A stretch of 64,000 bases of DNA, taken from assembly GCA_022497155.1 (NCBI GenBank), contig MU385730.1, positions 124,001 through 188,000 of the forward strand. Reading direction: 5' to 3'. A program made the translations under genes and the position numbers. The DNA is from Whalleya microplaca (Eukaryota; Ascomycota; Sordariomycetes; Xylariales; Xylariaceae). This document shows, one piece after another, positions 38,201 to 48,976 of the stretch. Position 1 is the first letter of the stretch. Every line of letters begins with the position of its first letter. Below the pieces are notes generated by a model. The model worked only from the letters and a program-made list of their open reading frames with translations, was not told where the DNA came from and searched no databases.

Positions 38201-39922
38201 GTTCGATGGGCTCTAACCCGCCGACCGCTACTACAGTATTATCGACGGTGACCGAGACGCCGCCAGCCCCAGCCTCCAAGGCGACGCCACCACCGCCGCC
38301 CTCATCGGCCTTACCGCCGCCGCCGCAGTCACTACCGCAAGTTCCGCCTTCTCCCAGTCAGATTTCTCCTGGGACCGGAGTGCGCAACCGTCGTCTCTCT
38401 GGACAGAATCATAAGCAACTCAAGATAGAAACCTCCAAGATCGGTCAGCCGCCGAACATACCTCCCCCGCTGGTGACTGCATCTGCGGTGCAGTCTAAGG
38501 GTTCATCGGGAGGCTATATCGCCCAACAGAGGCAGGCCCTTTCGGCCACGTCGACGCGGCTCGGGCCTTTCTCCACGCGTGCACCCTTATCTCCTGTCCG
38601 GGGCACCAGCCCGGCTGAGGCCATGGCTCCTGCAAGCCCACCTACCATCCGCGAATCCGATGAAGTCCCAGCCGATTCTCCATCCTCTGCCCGACCGGGT
38701 ATCCGCAAGAACTTTTCTTCCTCCAGCCTGAAGTCACTGAAGACCCGCCAGTTTTCCGTCTCGCACATCGACGATTCTGATCTATCTCCGAATACTCCTC
38801 TTACTCATCAGATCTCGAACACACCTACCGCTCGTCCGCCCGCCATTCCCGCTTTGCCTACGCCGATGGCGACTACTTTTCACGAGAGGATGACGGGTGG
38901 TTTCGGTGGTCTGCATCTTTTCGACTCGGACTTCCATTCACCCACGTCCCTCTCGGTCAACACAGTACACCATCTTAATCAGAACCCCAACCCTGACGTG
39001 CCGATACCCTTGGAACCGTGTCCTGCAGATGTCATGCTCCGGCCTTTCTGGCTCATGCGTGCTCTGTATCAGACTCTCGCTCACCCGCGTGGCGGGTACA
39101 TCAGCAATCGCCTTTTTGTCCCTAGGGATGCGTGGAAGGTCAAAGGCGTCAAGATTCGCGCGCTGGAGGATAAGATTGCGCAGTGCGATCTCTTGACCGC
39201 TGCGCTTCTCAAGCTTGCAAGGGCTGATAGCAACGACGCGGATGCTGTTCTCGAGGAGATGCAGAGCCTCGAGAACGTTCTCGAAACGGTCCAGACCACG
39301 CTCACGCGGAAGCTTGGCAGCGAGGTCGGCACGCAGGGAATCAGCGCCGACAAGGACGCAGAGGCTACGCCAGCTCTGCCGCGCAGTACCAGCGTGAGCG
39401 GGAAGGGCGGCGCTTTCAGCTGGCGTAGATTAAGAAATAAAAATTCAGCTGCCAACATGACTAGCGCATACGGAGGGAAGAGCAGTAGTGGCGGAAGCAC
39501 CGGACCTGGTGCGAGCGAGCGGGATACGATCACCTCGAGCGGTTCCATGCAGAGCCTGCCTATGACTGCAAACCCCAGTACTAGGACGCCGAAGAGGGAT
39601 GTCGCTTCTGTCAAGTTTGACGGGCCCTATGGGAACTACATGGCCAGCCTGGCACGACTGTTCGATGCGGCACAGACACTCGGTGCGTATATGACAAAAC
39701 GGATGACTTCTTCGATTATACTGACTGCTATTAGACCAAATTGCGCGCCAAGTCGAAGATCCTGGTCTGCGCCATGCTGACAAGACCCAGGTTGGGCTCG
39801 AGCTATGCACTAGACATGCGGCCGAATTTTTCGGCTTCTACATCTGCCGCTTCGTACTAACCGACCTGACCATGTTGCTTGACAAGTTCGTGAAAAGAAG
39901 TAGTGAATGGGTCCTTAACTGA
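35271..39922 (+). CDS. MIT-domain protein with long low-complexity N-terminus
   Basis: MIT (microtubule interacting and transport) domains are three-helix bundles that usually bind ESCRT-III tails in endosomal trafficking; this protein's job is unknown. Exons: 35271-37028, 37099-39682, 39735-39922, phase-consistent, 1509 residues. The N-terminal 270 residues are Pro/Gln, Asn/His and (Gln-Ser)n repeats. The MIT domain (about residues 525-595) runs from K-A-M-L-S-K-A-L-A-K-A-N-A-A-V-Q-L-D through Y-N-A-A-R-E-S-Y-L-E-A-C-H-L-L to R-R-T-Y-T-S-R-I-D-E-L-D, crossing the first intron. A Ser-rich disordered middle and a conserved-looking helical C-terminus (R-P-F-W-L-M-R-A-L-Y-Q-T-L ... L-L-D-K-F-V-K-R-S) follow. 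ATGs at 35271 and 35274 are adjacent; the true start could also lie further in, because the repeats give no homology support. Confidence 0.82.
35295..35490 (+). repeat. Coding CAACCAC-type microsatellite (Pro/Gln and Asn/His runs)
   Basis: Imperfect repeats of CCACCA, CAACCA and CACAAC encode Pro/Gln-rich and then Asn-His-rich runs near the N-terminus of the MIT-domain protein. They lie inside the coding exon, so length changes in multiples of three would alter the protein without breaking it. Confidence 0.8.
35848..35970 (+). repeat. Coding hexanucleotide repeat encoding (Gln-Ser)n
   Basis: About twenty imperfect copies of CAGTCC/CAATCC in tandem within the first exon of the MIT-domain gene encode alternating Gln-Ser, with occasional Pro, Arg, Leu, Phe or His. 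It is a coding minisatellite likely to vary in length between strains. Confidence 0.85.
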
Positions 39923-41640
39923 AAGTGGATTATGCTGAAAAAAAGAAAGAGAAAAAAAGAAAAATCGGTCCTTGTGTCTGCGACTCTCCATTAATACACG
40001 GAGGTTCTCCAGGCGAAATCAGTCTGCAGGTTCAACGTGTTACACGTAAAAGGACCATAACAACACAGATGTGTTTGGGGGGATTGCATACCCCGTATGA
40101 AGCGAAAGAAATGCTTCAACCAGCTCAAATCCCTGTATATGGGGCTATTAGAAAGACCACGAGACAGCACGTATGTCCAATTCGCCAGGTCCATCCCGTG
40201 TCACGGATTACCTGGGGCAAAACTTTAAACTTCAAGGCGATGAAGACCGTCGATGACCAACCCCTAATCTACGATAGAGCAACTAAAGAAGAGGGTCGAT
40301 TTAGACGGCACATCAAAACACACGAACCAACCGTTCATTAGCATCTATTTTCTTTTTTAGGCGTTCGAAGCTTGAACTGGTTTGACGATTCGAAGATACC
40401 ATTTTGGGTGGGGGTCATATTCTACTGTTCGATAGTTACTACTTTGGCTTTGATATACGTACGTACGATTCGTATGTGACGGGGTGTTTTTGTTACGCTC
40501 CCATGTTGAGGTGCTTGCTGGACGTATCTGCCCTGAAGCCGGAGTTGTATATATCCATGAATATGGAAGAAGTGAGTTGGAGAGAAAGAAAGATAGAAGG
40601 AAGACCTTGAATGTATATTTACCTAGAATAAAAAATAAACAGGTTTCGCTCATTCGTTTTAGACCAATTTGAATCTTTGTTATGGATTATGTCTATGCCG
40701 AATGTATAATCCTCACATGGAGGATCATTGAGACCATCTATGGGCCACAAACATAAGTAAAGAGCGCAAGTGGCGGCTTTGAAAATATACAACTATTATC
40801 GGCAAAAATGGCAGTTATTTGTAAGCTGTATGGTATGGTATGAAGTGTGGTGATGTGTTATTCTTGTATGGAGCATGGTGGGGGGATACAACATGAACCT
40901 TTCAAACGAGGGCATGTGGTTCTGCCATCCGACACCCCGCACCCCGCACCGGTTACTAATATGTATTCTCCATTCCGTCTGCCAACATATCTATGTATGG
41001 AGAGAAGAGAGAGTCTTGATTGACATTTATCTCCCTATATATTCTCAGGTTTTCTAGGCTATATGCTTATAAATGTTCGGATATCGATAATCAGGCATGA
41101 GCTGGTTTAGTGTAAGACGAAGTGGCAGGCCTGTTTTGTTGTTGCATAGGTTTAGTGTGAACGGTGTTTACTTGGTGCGAAAGGCCTCAAAGCTAGAACT
41201 CAACGTATTCAGGAATGGCATGATATTATGCTTTAATAGCAGCTTTGCCTCCTGCCGACTTGGAACGTTTAAAATAGAAATGTGATCGTGATAAATCCTG
41301 CTATCCCGTTAAGATTCAAATTACCTGTTCTTGAGACGGCCCTGGAAGGCAACCCTTAGGAGGAGCTATTTAGCTTGGTATTTGGCGATATGGGAACGCC
41401 AATTTCAATGAAACATTATTTAAATGGGTTGACAAGAGGAGAGACATCTTGATACTTTTGGTTATTTTTGTTGTATTATTCGTGCCATACGATTGCTGGT
41501 AGGAGAATCTCAGACCGCTCTGTAGGGTACTATTAATACCCCCGATCTATGTCTAGGTATCTATCGCAAGTGAGGGGATATATTTGCCGAAGTTCAGTGT
41601 CTCACAGTCTAATCTAGGTACGCATATGTATGTTTATGCT
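39923..41640. other. Intergenic stretch, no gene recognised
   Basis: Between the ends of the MIT-domain gene (+) and the gap region. No supported coding region or RNA gene was seen. Confidence 0.35.
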
Positions 41641-41864
41641 GGGGGGGGGGGGGGGGGCCGGCCCACCAAGCCGGCGGCGCCCCGCGAAGCCCCGGCAAAG
41701 ATAGAGTGTATGAGTTTATTATCGATACTAGCTTCGTGATATCNNNNNNNNNNTTTTTTTTTTTTTTTACCCAAGTTGGGGTTTTTTTTTGGCTTTTTTA
41801 TTTTTCTAAAAATATAATATTGTTACCTTTTTTTTTTTTTTTTCCCCCCCCCCCCCCCCCCCCC
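41641..41864. other. Assembly gap (10 N) flanked by homopolymers
   Basis: Ten N at 41744-41753. To the left is a 17-G run (41641-41657) followed by an abrupt GC-rich patch; to the right a long T run (41754-41769), a second T run (41828-41843) and a 21-C run (41844-41864). Homopolymers plus an arbitrary-size N block indicate a scaffold join of low base quality. It begins about 75 bp beyond the stop codon of the peroxiredoxin gene. Confidence 0.9.
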
Positions 41865-41938
41865 ACGTGGAGAGCAAGCATCCTTTCCCCTCATTCCTCT
41901 TCTTTTTTTTTAATTTCTCCTTCGCAACAACGACTAGC

Positions 41939-42890
41939 TTACCCCACTCTCAGCCTCTTGTTGGAGTCGGCACTACCATTCGCGTCACCCTCGGCGGAGA
42001 AGTACTCGAGACTGCCCTTCTTGTCGGCCTTCATGCCCTTGGAGCCGTTCTGCCAGCCGGCGGGGCAGACCTCGCCGTGCTCGTCGGTGAACTGGAAGGC
42101 CTGGACGAGGCGGATGGTCTCCTCGACGTCGCGGCCGACGGGCAGGTCGTTGACGGTGATCTGGCGCAGCACGCCCTTGGGGTCGATGATGAACAGGCCG
42201 CGCAGGGCGACGCCCTCGTCCTCGAGCAGCACGCCGTAGCTGCGCGCGATCTTCTGCGACTTGTCCGCCACGAGCGGCAGCTGCAGGTCCGAGCCCAGGC
42301 CGCCCTCCTTGCGCGGCTGCGCCGTCCACGCCAGGTGCGAGAAGTGCGAGTCGGTCGAGAGCCCGAGCACGGCCGTGTTGATGGCCTGGAAGCGCGGCAG
42401 CGCGTCGTTGTACTGGATGATCTCGGTCGGGCACACGAAGGTGAAGTCGAGCGGGTAGAAGAGGAGGACGACCCTGCGAGAACGGAGCACACGTGTGAGT
42501 GGTACTGGACCTTGACTTCTTTCTCCTCCTGCTCGAGGCCGTGGCCGGAACAGGACAGGGTATGAGTATGAGGGAGGGGAGGGGCAAGAGAGGACGGTGG
42601 ATGGGAAGGATAGTGGGAGTCACGTACCATTGTCCTTGATAGTCGGACAGAGAGATGTCCTTGAACTCACCGCCGGGGAAGACCGTGGTGGCTTTGAAGT
42701 CCGGAGCCGGACGCCTATTACACAATCGCGAGTTAGTGAGTAGTCCCGTCAGATGATTTCGGGAGGGGGGTTTTCAAGCCCCGTCCGTCAACCCCAGACA
42801 TATTATATCATATCATATCCCACAGTGGGCTGAGGGCTAACAGAAATCAAGAAAAGAAGTCCGGGTTACGTACTGGACAAAGGCAGACAT
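41939..42890 (-). CDS. TSA1: Typical 2-Cys peroxiredoxin (thioredoxin peroxidase)
   Basis: Reduces hydrogen peroxide and alkyl hydroperoxides in the cytosol with electrons from thioredoxin; also a redox sensor and chaperone in yeasts. Exons: 42890-42874 (17 nt), 42714-42628, 42473-41939, phase-consistent, 212 residues. Seen: R-P-A-P-D-F-K-A-T near the N-terminus, [18 protein letters not shown] with the peroxidatic Cys, [23 protein letters not shown] (G-x-L-R-G-L-F), and E-V-C-P-A-G-W with the resolving Cys. The GGLG motif is present as E-G-G-L-G. The usual C-terminal Y-F helix is represented by E-Y-F-S, followed by about 17 further residues. The first exon is very short, as in many fungal TSA genes. 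Confidence 0.95.
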
Positions 42891-45785
42891 GATGATGACT
42901 GATGGTGGTGATTGAGATGGTTGTGTTGGTTGTGCTGGTTGTGAGTGAGTGGGTGAGAGAGAGACAGATGGTGGGCGACAAACGATGCAAACAAATCGGT
43001 GTCGGTCAGCGTTCAAAACAAAAAAAAAGATCAGAGGAAATATTCGCAGCTTCCTTATCTATCTGTCCATCAGCCCACTCCTGCCCTGCCGGAACCGGGC
43101 AGCCCGGGCGACGGGGAGGTATCCATAATACCCACCCGCCGCCCCATTTGCGTCTCTCGGCCCTTTCTAATCCCGCATCAGACTTGGCCATCGCGTGATT
43201 CTCTCAGGGCTGCCATGTCCTCTCGACGCGTTTGTCTAGCCGCGTGCTGTTGGTGCCCCTCTGCATTGGCCCGAGCGTGGGGGGAGGGGCTCCTGAATTA
43301 TGAATATCTCAGATATCTACATATAGGTATGTAGGTATCATGTATTTCTGATCGCGTGGAAGTGGTATCTGTCTATCTGTTTACGTGTTTAGTTCTCCGT
43401 TTGCGTACTCTGCCTGACGCTAGGTGTGTAGTATGTTCTGCCACGTTGTTGCTGGCTACAGTAAATCTACATATGAGGACATATATCGCAACATGCCTCA
43501 TCCCACATGGGAAGTTAGATGGAAGAAGCTGATTGGCAGGCTGGTCGCCAGGCTAGCAAGGACCCAGCAAGGTAAAAGCTAAGGTTGCACAGACGGATCC
43601 GATACCGGGATGACAACACCGCCCAGAGTCCATATTTCCATCCCGTAGTGCAACATGTCTATTAATATTATGGTGACGTAGGCCGACGACAAATATCTAT
43701 AAAGATAAGAAGTCTAGAACCTGCTCACTTGAACACTATCTGTGACTTTTCGGACTATATACGAGATAAGGCTTTTGTGGGTTATGAGACATTTATTTAA
43801 GACCCAGTCGGAATTTGGAATTGCTTCCTAGTATATGGAATATCGTCCAGAAAGTGGCCCCCTTGCCTCTTACAGAAGATATAAACACTGCGGAGAAGGT
43901 CGGAGAAACTCCCTTGATGGCCACAATCATCAATTAGGTGTTACATAGGGGTGCTAAATTGCTATAGAGTGATAGGATAACATGAAGAAACTTTTGTTCT
44001 CGAAAGGTTGACCATGTCTCCTAGATAAGCCATATTAAATCGAACACAGCCTGACTATATACCTCAGAGTATCCTATTTCTCCTATATGAGTTTCTTCGG
44101 GGTAAAGTCGGCTAGTATGTTCAGTGACTACTAACTCGACACAGCAATAGGGGAGTACATGTAATTATAGAAGAGTCTAAACTTCCAGCGCTCCAAAGAA
44201 ATTTGGATTTTCCGACCGACTGAACGGGGATCATGTAGATTACTATAATATGAATTCTAGCAGCTAAGCTAGCTGTAGCTACGACAGCACCTATTTGACG
44301 ATTGTATAGTCAATGACTGTGACAAGACTATTATGCTCACAAGATGTCTAGCCTACTGGTGTCTCGAAAGTCCTACAAAGATCGCGACAAATGGGTGAAG
44401 AGGTTCTTGAATATGAACACACTATCTAAATAGGTGCCAATATGGGACAAAATAATGAGTACAGTGACTTGATTAGTGCAAGGTGAAGCTATAGGAAGGT
44501 GGCAGAGTCCCTTATATATACATATAAAGGCAGCAGTCATACGTAGTACCGTACCACCCTCAGCCCTTCGGGGCGTATCTTAACAGTGGGACGATCTGTT
44601 GATATCTACATTTAGAGCAAATAAATATATATTCAAGTTAAAGGCAGCAAATTCAAAGCACATTGAATTTACCAAGAATGAAGGGAGGATTAGAGAGAAC
44701 TAGAAAAACTTACAACACCGAGGACTCGTTGGTCATCACCAACCTAGCCACCAAGTTAGCTGTATCAAGGGTTGTAGGTGGAGAGTGTAAGGACTTATTC
44801 GGGAGTTGTTGGCTTGGAGAATAATTGCGGGAGCTGTTAAATGCGGTTCACCTCGCAGCCCTCAAGCGTTTGTTGACAAGAACGGTACGGATGCATATCA
44901 GCGTCCACTGTCTTTTTATTTCGGTTCATTTACTTACCGTGTGTATACCACGCGCTGGGAATACTTCCTCGCCATTGGCCACCAGCAACTGCTAGCTCTC
45001 AAACCGACCTCAAGTCTCGATAGTCTTCTTCCAATAGTATACTCTGAGCACTACAAGGAGTGCTTGAGAGAAGCTAGAAGTTCTTGTTTAGAAGATTTCC
45101 TTTTCAATGCAATTAACCTCGCAACGGGGCTAAAAAATGATCACTCGAGGACCATGAATCAGGGGACTCTCAACGTTACATCATGTCACTGATGGAAAGA
45201 TTGCGGCTGAAGGCCGGCAGCCAAGGGTCTCATTGGAGAATCGACCATGTTCATCAATGTTGGGGTTAATACTAGTCACCATGGCCATCATGGGGCAGTT
45301 TTTGGGGTAATATGAATGTGACAGAATAATCTAAGTGGTCGGATTGTATGTGCATGGTATTCAAGGCTAGGTATATTAAGCAAATGCCCTTCGACTTTGT
45401 TACCCAACTACATCGACCCCGCTTGCTCTCGCCCCTCATCTTCCCATGATGTACAGGGCCATCTGACAGTGTTCTAAAAAGCATTCATGCCCCCAGACCT
45501 GCATCACTGCTCACGTACTCCCGATATTGGTAGATTGGTTTATATTTACAAGATTTGAGGTATCTATTCTCTTGTTTGACTGTCGATGACTAGATCATTA
45601 GCCTTCTACTCTCCATCAGCCTGTTGTTCTGGCCTGTTGCCTATATATATACTATCCTCTCATCATATCTCATGATACAGTCTCATATTAACTCCTGTCG
45701 TCCTTTTCTTCACTAAATATCTTATTGTTCAAGTGTTGGATCCTAACGGGCTATCAGGCGGCATCGGCGTGCCTGATCCAGCAAA
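42891..45785. other. Long intergenic stretch, no gene recognised
   Basis: Holds the TSA1 promoter side (42891-43200, including a low-complexity GTTGTG tract) and about 2.5 kb with no supported gene. An open frame at about 44806-45189 (+) begins without an ATG and has no recognisable motif. Confidence 0.4.
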
Positions 45786-46316
45786 ATGTCTGAGCCATCA
45801 CCAGAAGATCAAGACAGAAACAACTCTATAAGACGGTTTGGGCTGAGACTTTGTAACTACTGCAGCCGGTTCTTTTCTTGCTTTAACGTGCAATTTGGTC
45901 CGGAGCGTTTACTCCGCAAAAATACAATTCACTTCGATCACCATCCCACTTCATCTAGTCTGTACAGTGCAATTAAAATCGGTTGCCAGCTTTGCATTAG
46001 GCTTGAATATGAAGCCCGGAAAAAAGGCGATATTGATGCAAAGGGGTCATTCTTAAGCCAGCTGTTAGAGCCAAAGATTTCCTGGCAGCTCCGAGTAAAA
46101 AAATATCGCAGTTCCCCTATAATCCCAATCGATTTATATACGGACGGGGGTCCCTGGAAGCACCATGTGAGATTGGAAGGAGTTCCCCAGAGCGCCTTTG
46201 CCGATCCAGGCACTTTAGGTGAGCCACATTGAAGCGATTTAGACTCACAGTAAACAGTGTCGCTAACCTGTTGCTTGTTTTATTGCCCTGATAGGCCGAG
46301 AGGTGGCATTTGGGAC

Positions 46317-46324
46317 ATCATCTA
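46317..46324 (+). repeat. Left target-site duplication of the MITE
   Basis: ATCATCTA, identical to 46807-46814. The preserved identity suggests a young insertion. Confidence 0.85.
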
Positions 46325-46806
46325 CAAGGTTGTAATCCACTCCACGCTAATCCACGCGTGGGCTACTTTATAGGAGCCACTCCACTCCATTCCACTCCAT
46401 CTAGCCTTACTATTGACTAATCTACGTCTATTTAAAGCTTTCGTAAATAAAAATGGGTGGGTAGGTAAACTAACTATAAAGTAAGAAGTCTACTATTAGT
46501 AATTTCTAATAAAATTGCTAGCTTTTCTAATAGGTAGCGTATGTTTTATAGCTATAGCTGATACGCCTTAAGTAGCTAATATATTATAGCTAGTATACGC
46601 CCTTTTCTATAGCTAATATACGCCCTCTTTTATAGCTAGTGTACGCTATATATCTATAGCTAATTTACGTCCACTTTATAGCCACCCACTCTATATAACC
46701 TTTTAGTAGATCCATTTAATCCACTTTATATAACTTTATCGTAAATTAAAGTCCACCTATTCCATATGTGTGGCTGGTGGAGTGGGTGGAGTAGATTACA
46801 ACCCTA
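46325..46806. mobile_element. hAT-type MITE, 482 bp, inserted in HET gene
   Basis: Flanked by a perfect 8-bp direct duplication ATCATCTA (46317-46324 and 46807-46814). Ends are inverted: CAAGGTTGTAATCCACTCC on the left and, on the opposite strand, TAGGGTTGTAATCTACTCC on the right. An 8-bp duplication and YARGG-type ends are features of the hAT superfamily. The interior has no coding capacity, is AT-rich, and carries sub-repeats of the word TATAGCTAATATACGCCC and variants (46550-46680) plus CCACTCCACTCCATTCC tracts near the left end. It is non-autonomous; the transposase source is not in this window. Confidence 0.85.
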
Positions 46807-46814
46807 ATCATCTA
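46807..46814 (+). repeat. Right target-site duplication of the MITE
   Basis: ATCATCTA, identical to 46317-46324. Its final A is the first base of an ATG that only appears to start a new frame. Confidence 0.85.
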
Positions 46815-48976
46815 TGCCGATATATCACGACCCAAATTACTCTCCCGGTGACTTAACGAACAGTCCGCCAGCATTGGAATTATGTCGCTCGTGGATCGAA
46901 AACTGCATAAAAAACCACGACAAGTGTAAAGGCCTTAAAATTGATACGTGGTGGCCAACGAGGCTTCTGTATGTTGGCCACCTTAGCAGTGGGGATATCA
47001 GCGAAAAGGATCCCAGCTCCCTGACAATCCAACTTCATTCGACGCGAGACAAACAGCCTCAAGGGTCTTACATAACACTTAGCCACTGCTGGGGCGACTC
47101 GAAGGAAATACTCAAACTTACGGCCGATGAATATGACGATCGAATAAAGAATGGCTTTTCATACGCAGAGCTCCCCAAGACATTCCAAGACGTTGTCCGT
47201 ATATCTCTGTTTCTTCGCAACGACTATATATGGATCGATTCGATGTGAATCATCCAAGACCAAGAGAGCAAGCAAGACTGGATACAAGAGAGTAGGAGCA
47301 TGACTGACGTACATCGATATTCGAAGTGTAATATCGCGGCGACAGCATCTCGAGGGCCAGCAGAAGGCTGTTTCTACCCCCGAAATCCTGTTACAGTTTT
47401 CCAGAAATTTATGTTAAAAGGAGAGGTGACAAAGGATCCACCTGTAGAGAGGTATTTCCTCTTGAACCATTCTTGTTGGGACGAGACCGTCGAGGATGCG
47501 CCGCTGAACAAGCGAGCCTGGGTCATGCAGGAACGTGCATTAGCACCAAGGCAAATTCATTGCGGCCGAGACCAGCTCTTATGGGAATGCCCCCAAATGA
47601 CTGGATGCGAACCGTTTCCTTTGGCAGTCCAATTTCGGCCCCTCGGATCAGGGCCAGCAATGCACATGACTGAGTGTATGCCAGAGTTAATATTTAAATT
47701 GTCAGAAATAAGCCAGACATTGGAACAACCACAATCGGCCACCCGGGACATGAGTATCAAACATATGAGATACGATATTTACCAATACTGGGCGCGCATC
47801 GTCGACCACTATTCAACATGTGCACTGACATATAGGACTGACAAGCTAGTAGCAATATCCGGAATTGCATCTCGAATCCAGCATGCGCTGAAATATATGG
47901 ATGATTATGTTGCGGGCCTGTGGCGGTCGCAGTTACCCCAGCAGCTTCTCTGGCAAATACAGGGTATCAAGGAAGATAGCACTCCCTCATATACCATTGG
48001 CCCTTCATGGAGCTGGGCTTGCCTAGACACCAATGTTTATTTTCCTATCGCTTTTGCTGGAAGATTTACATTGATAGACATCCTCGATGTCCATGACGGG
48101 CACACAATCACCGGAAAAGGCGAATCTCCTTTAAAACTACGATGTATCCTTCGCAAGATTTACTATGCCGCTGGAAAATCCCCCTACATTTTAACATGTG
48201 TCCATAACCACGGCGATGAAGAGCCCAGCCCACGAGAGTGCAAAAGGGTTGGGGTGAATAAGGATAACGTACACATGGATAGTGTAGAAAGTCGCAATTG
48301 CTGGAAAGATTGGAAGGAAGTATATATGATGCCTGTTCTTTGGAACATGGTTGGAGACTCATCGGCAGGCTTGATGGTGAGCTCTGTTGGTCAAGAGAGA
48401 CCGGGGTTTTATAGACGCATTGGTAGGTGGGATCATATGTTTACTTATCCCCGCGACTTTATGCTCTTGACTACGGACGAGGTTAAAGTGACAATAACAC
48501 TCATATAGAATTTTGCAACAGTTTACCATTTGTGCTACCTTCGAAGATTTTATTGTAATAGTGATAAGAGGGGCGAGGCGGATCATGGTATATGCGTCTA
48601 AGTATCATATAATAAGCCAAGCCCTTGTTCTCCTTCTGGTTGCTGGATTTTCATAACTCTCAAGGAAGCATGGTAAGAGGCTTGCGCCAGAGCTTATGTC
48701 TGTTGTGTAGGAACCGTGTGATATTCATCTTCGTCCTTAGCCTAACGCCCAAACTCACAATACTATATGGGCTATGACTATACCCCATTCGTATACCGAC
48801 AAACTACCTTGGAAAATACAGTGTATACCTTTACAAAATTTTGATGCTATGGCTACCAGTTACATTGACATCGACGAAAAAAAGAGAATCAAACTCCAAC
48901 ATTACGACACATGCTTTCTAGGAGTGTACCACCTTCACGGTGGAAGAAAGATCATTCGGGGATTGGGACTACGTTT

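Larger units (their letters stand above)
45786..48508 (+). pseudogene. HET-domain (heterokaryon incompatibility) pseudogene
   Basis: HET proteins trigger incompatibility or cell death in filamentous ascomycetes after non-self recognition. Exon 1 is 45786-46218 (start context CAAAATG), with intron 46219-46294 and the coding frame resuming at 46295. Seen: two CxxC pairs in the N-terminal region (L-C-N-Y-C and C-Q-L-C), the HET signature Y-I-T-L-S-H-C-W-G-D at about 47068, and Y-I-W-I-D-S-M at about 47227. Next comes TGA at 47246-47248, where the family has the Cys of the D-x-x-C-I motif, then the frame continues open for 1.26 kb to 48508, including M-Q-E-R-A-L-A-P-R and G-P-S-W-S-W-A. A 482-bp MITE inserted at 46325 also breaks the coding region. 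With element and one target copy set aside, the frame is continuous across the site, so decay seems recent. Confidence 0.88.

Noticed and set aside
42031..42725. Long Arg/Pro-rich frames overlapping the peroxiredoxin
   Set aside because: They are shadow frames of the GC-rich TSA1 exon; the peroxiredoxin frame contains both catalytic Cys motifs.
44806..45192. Open frame of 128 codons on the + strand upstream of the HET gene
   Set aside because: It starts at TTG, not ATG, has no recognisable motif, no splice context and no typical start surroundings, and lies in low-density intergenic DNA.
46219..46806. MITE together with the preceding intron as one long HET intron
   Set aside because: The 76-nt intron 46219-46294 has its own donor, branch site and acceptor, and the 8-bp duplication places the element in coding sequence 30 bases later, where removing it and one duplication copy keeps the frame.
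47246..47248. TGA in the HET frame as a selenocysteine or readthrough codon
   Set aside because: Filamentous ascomycetes of this kind are not known to use selenocysteine, no stem-loop was seen, and the second lesion (MITE) makes a pseudogene the simpler reading.
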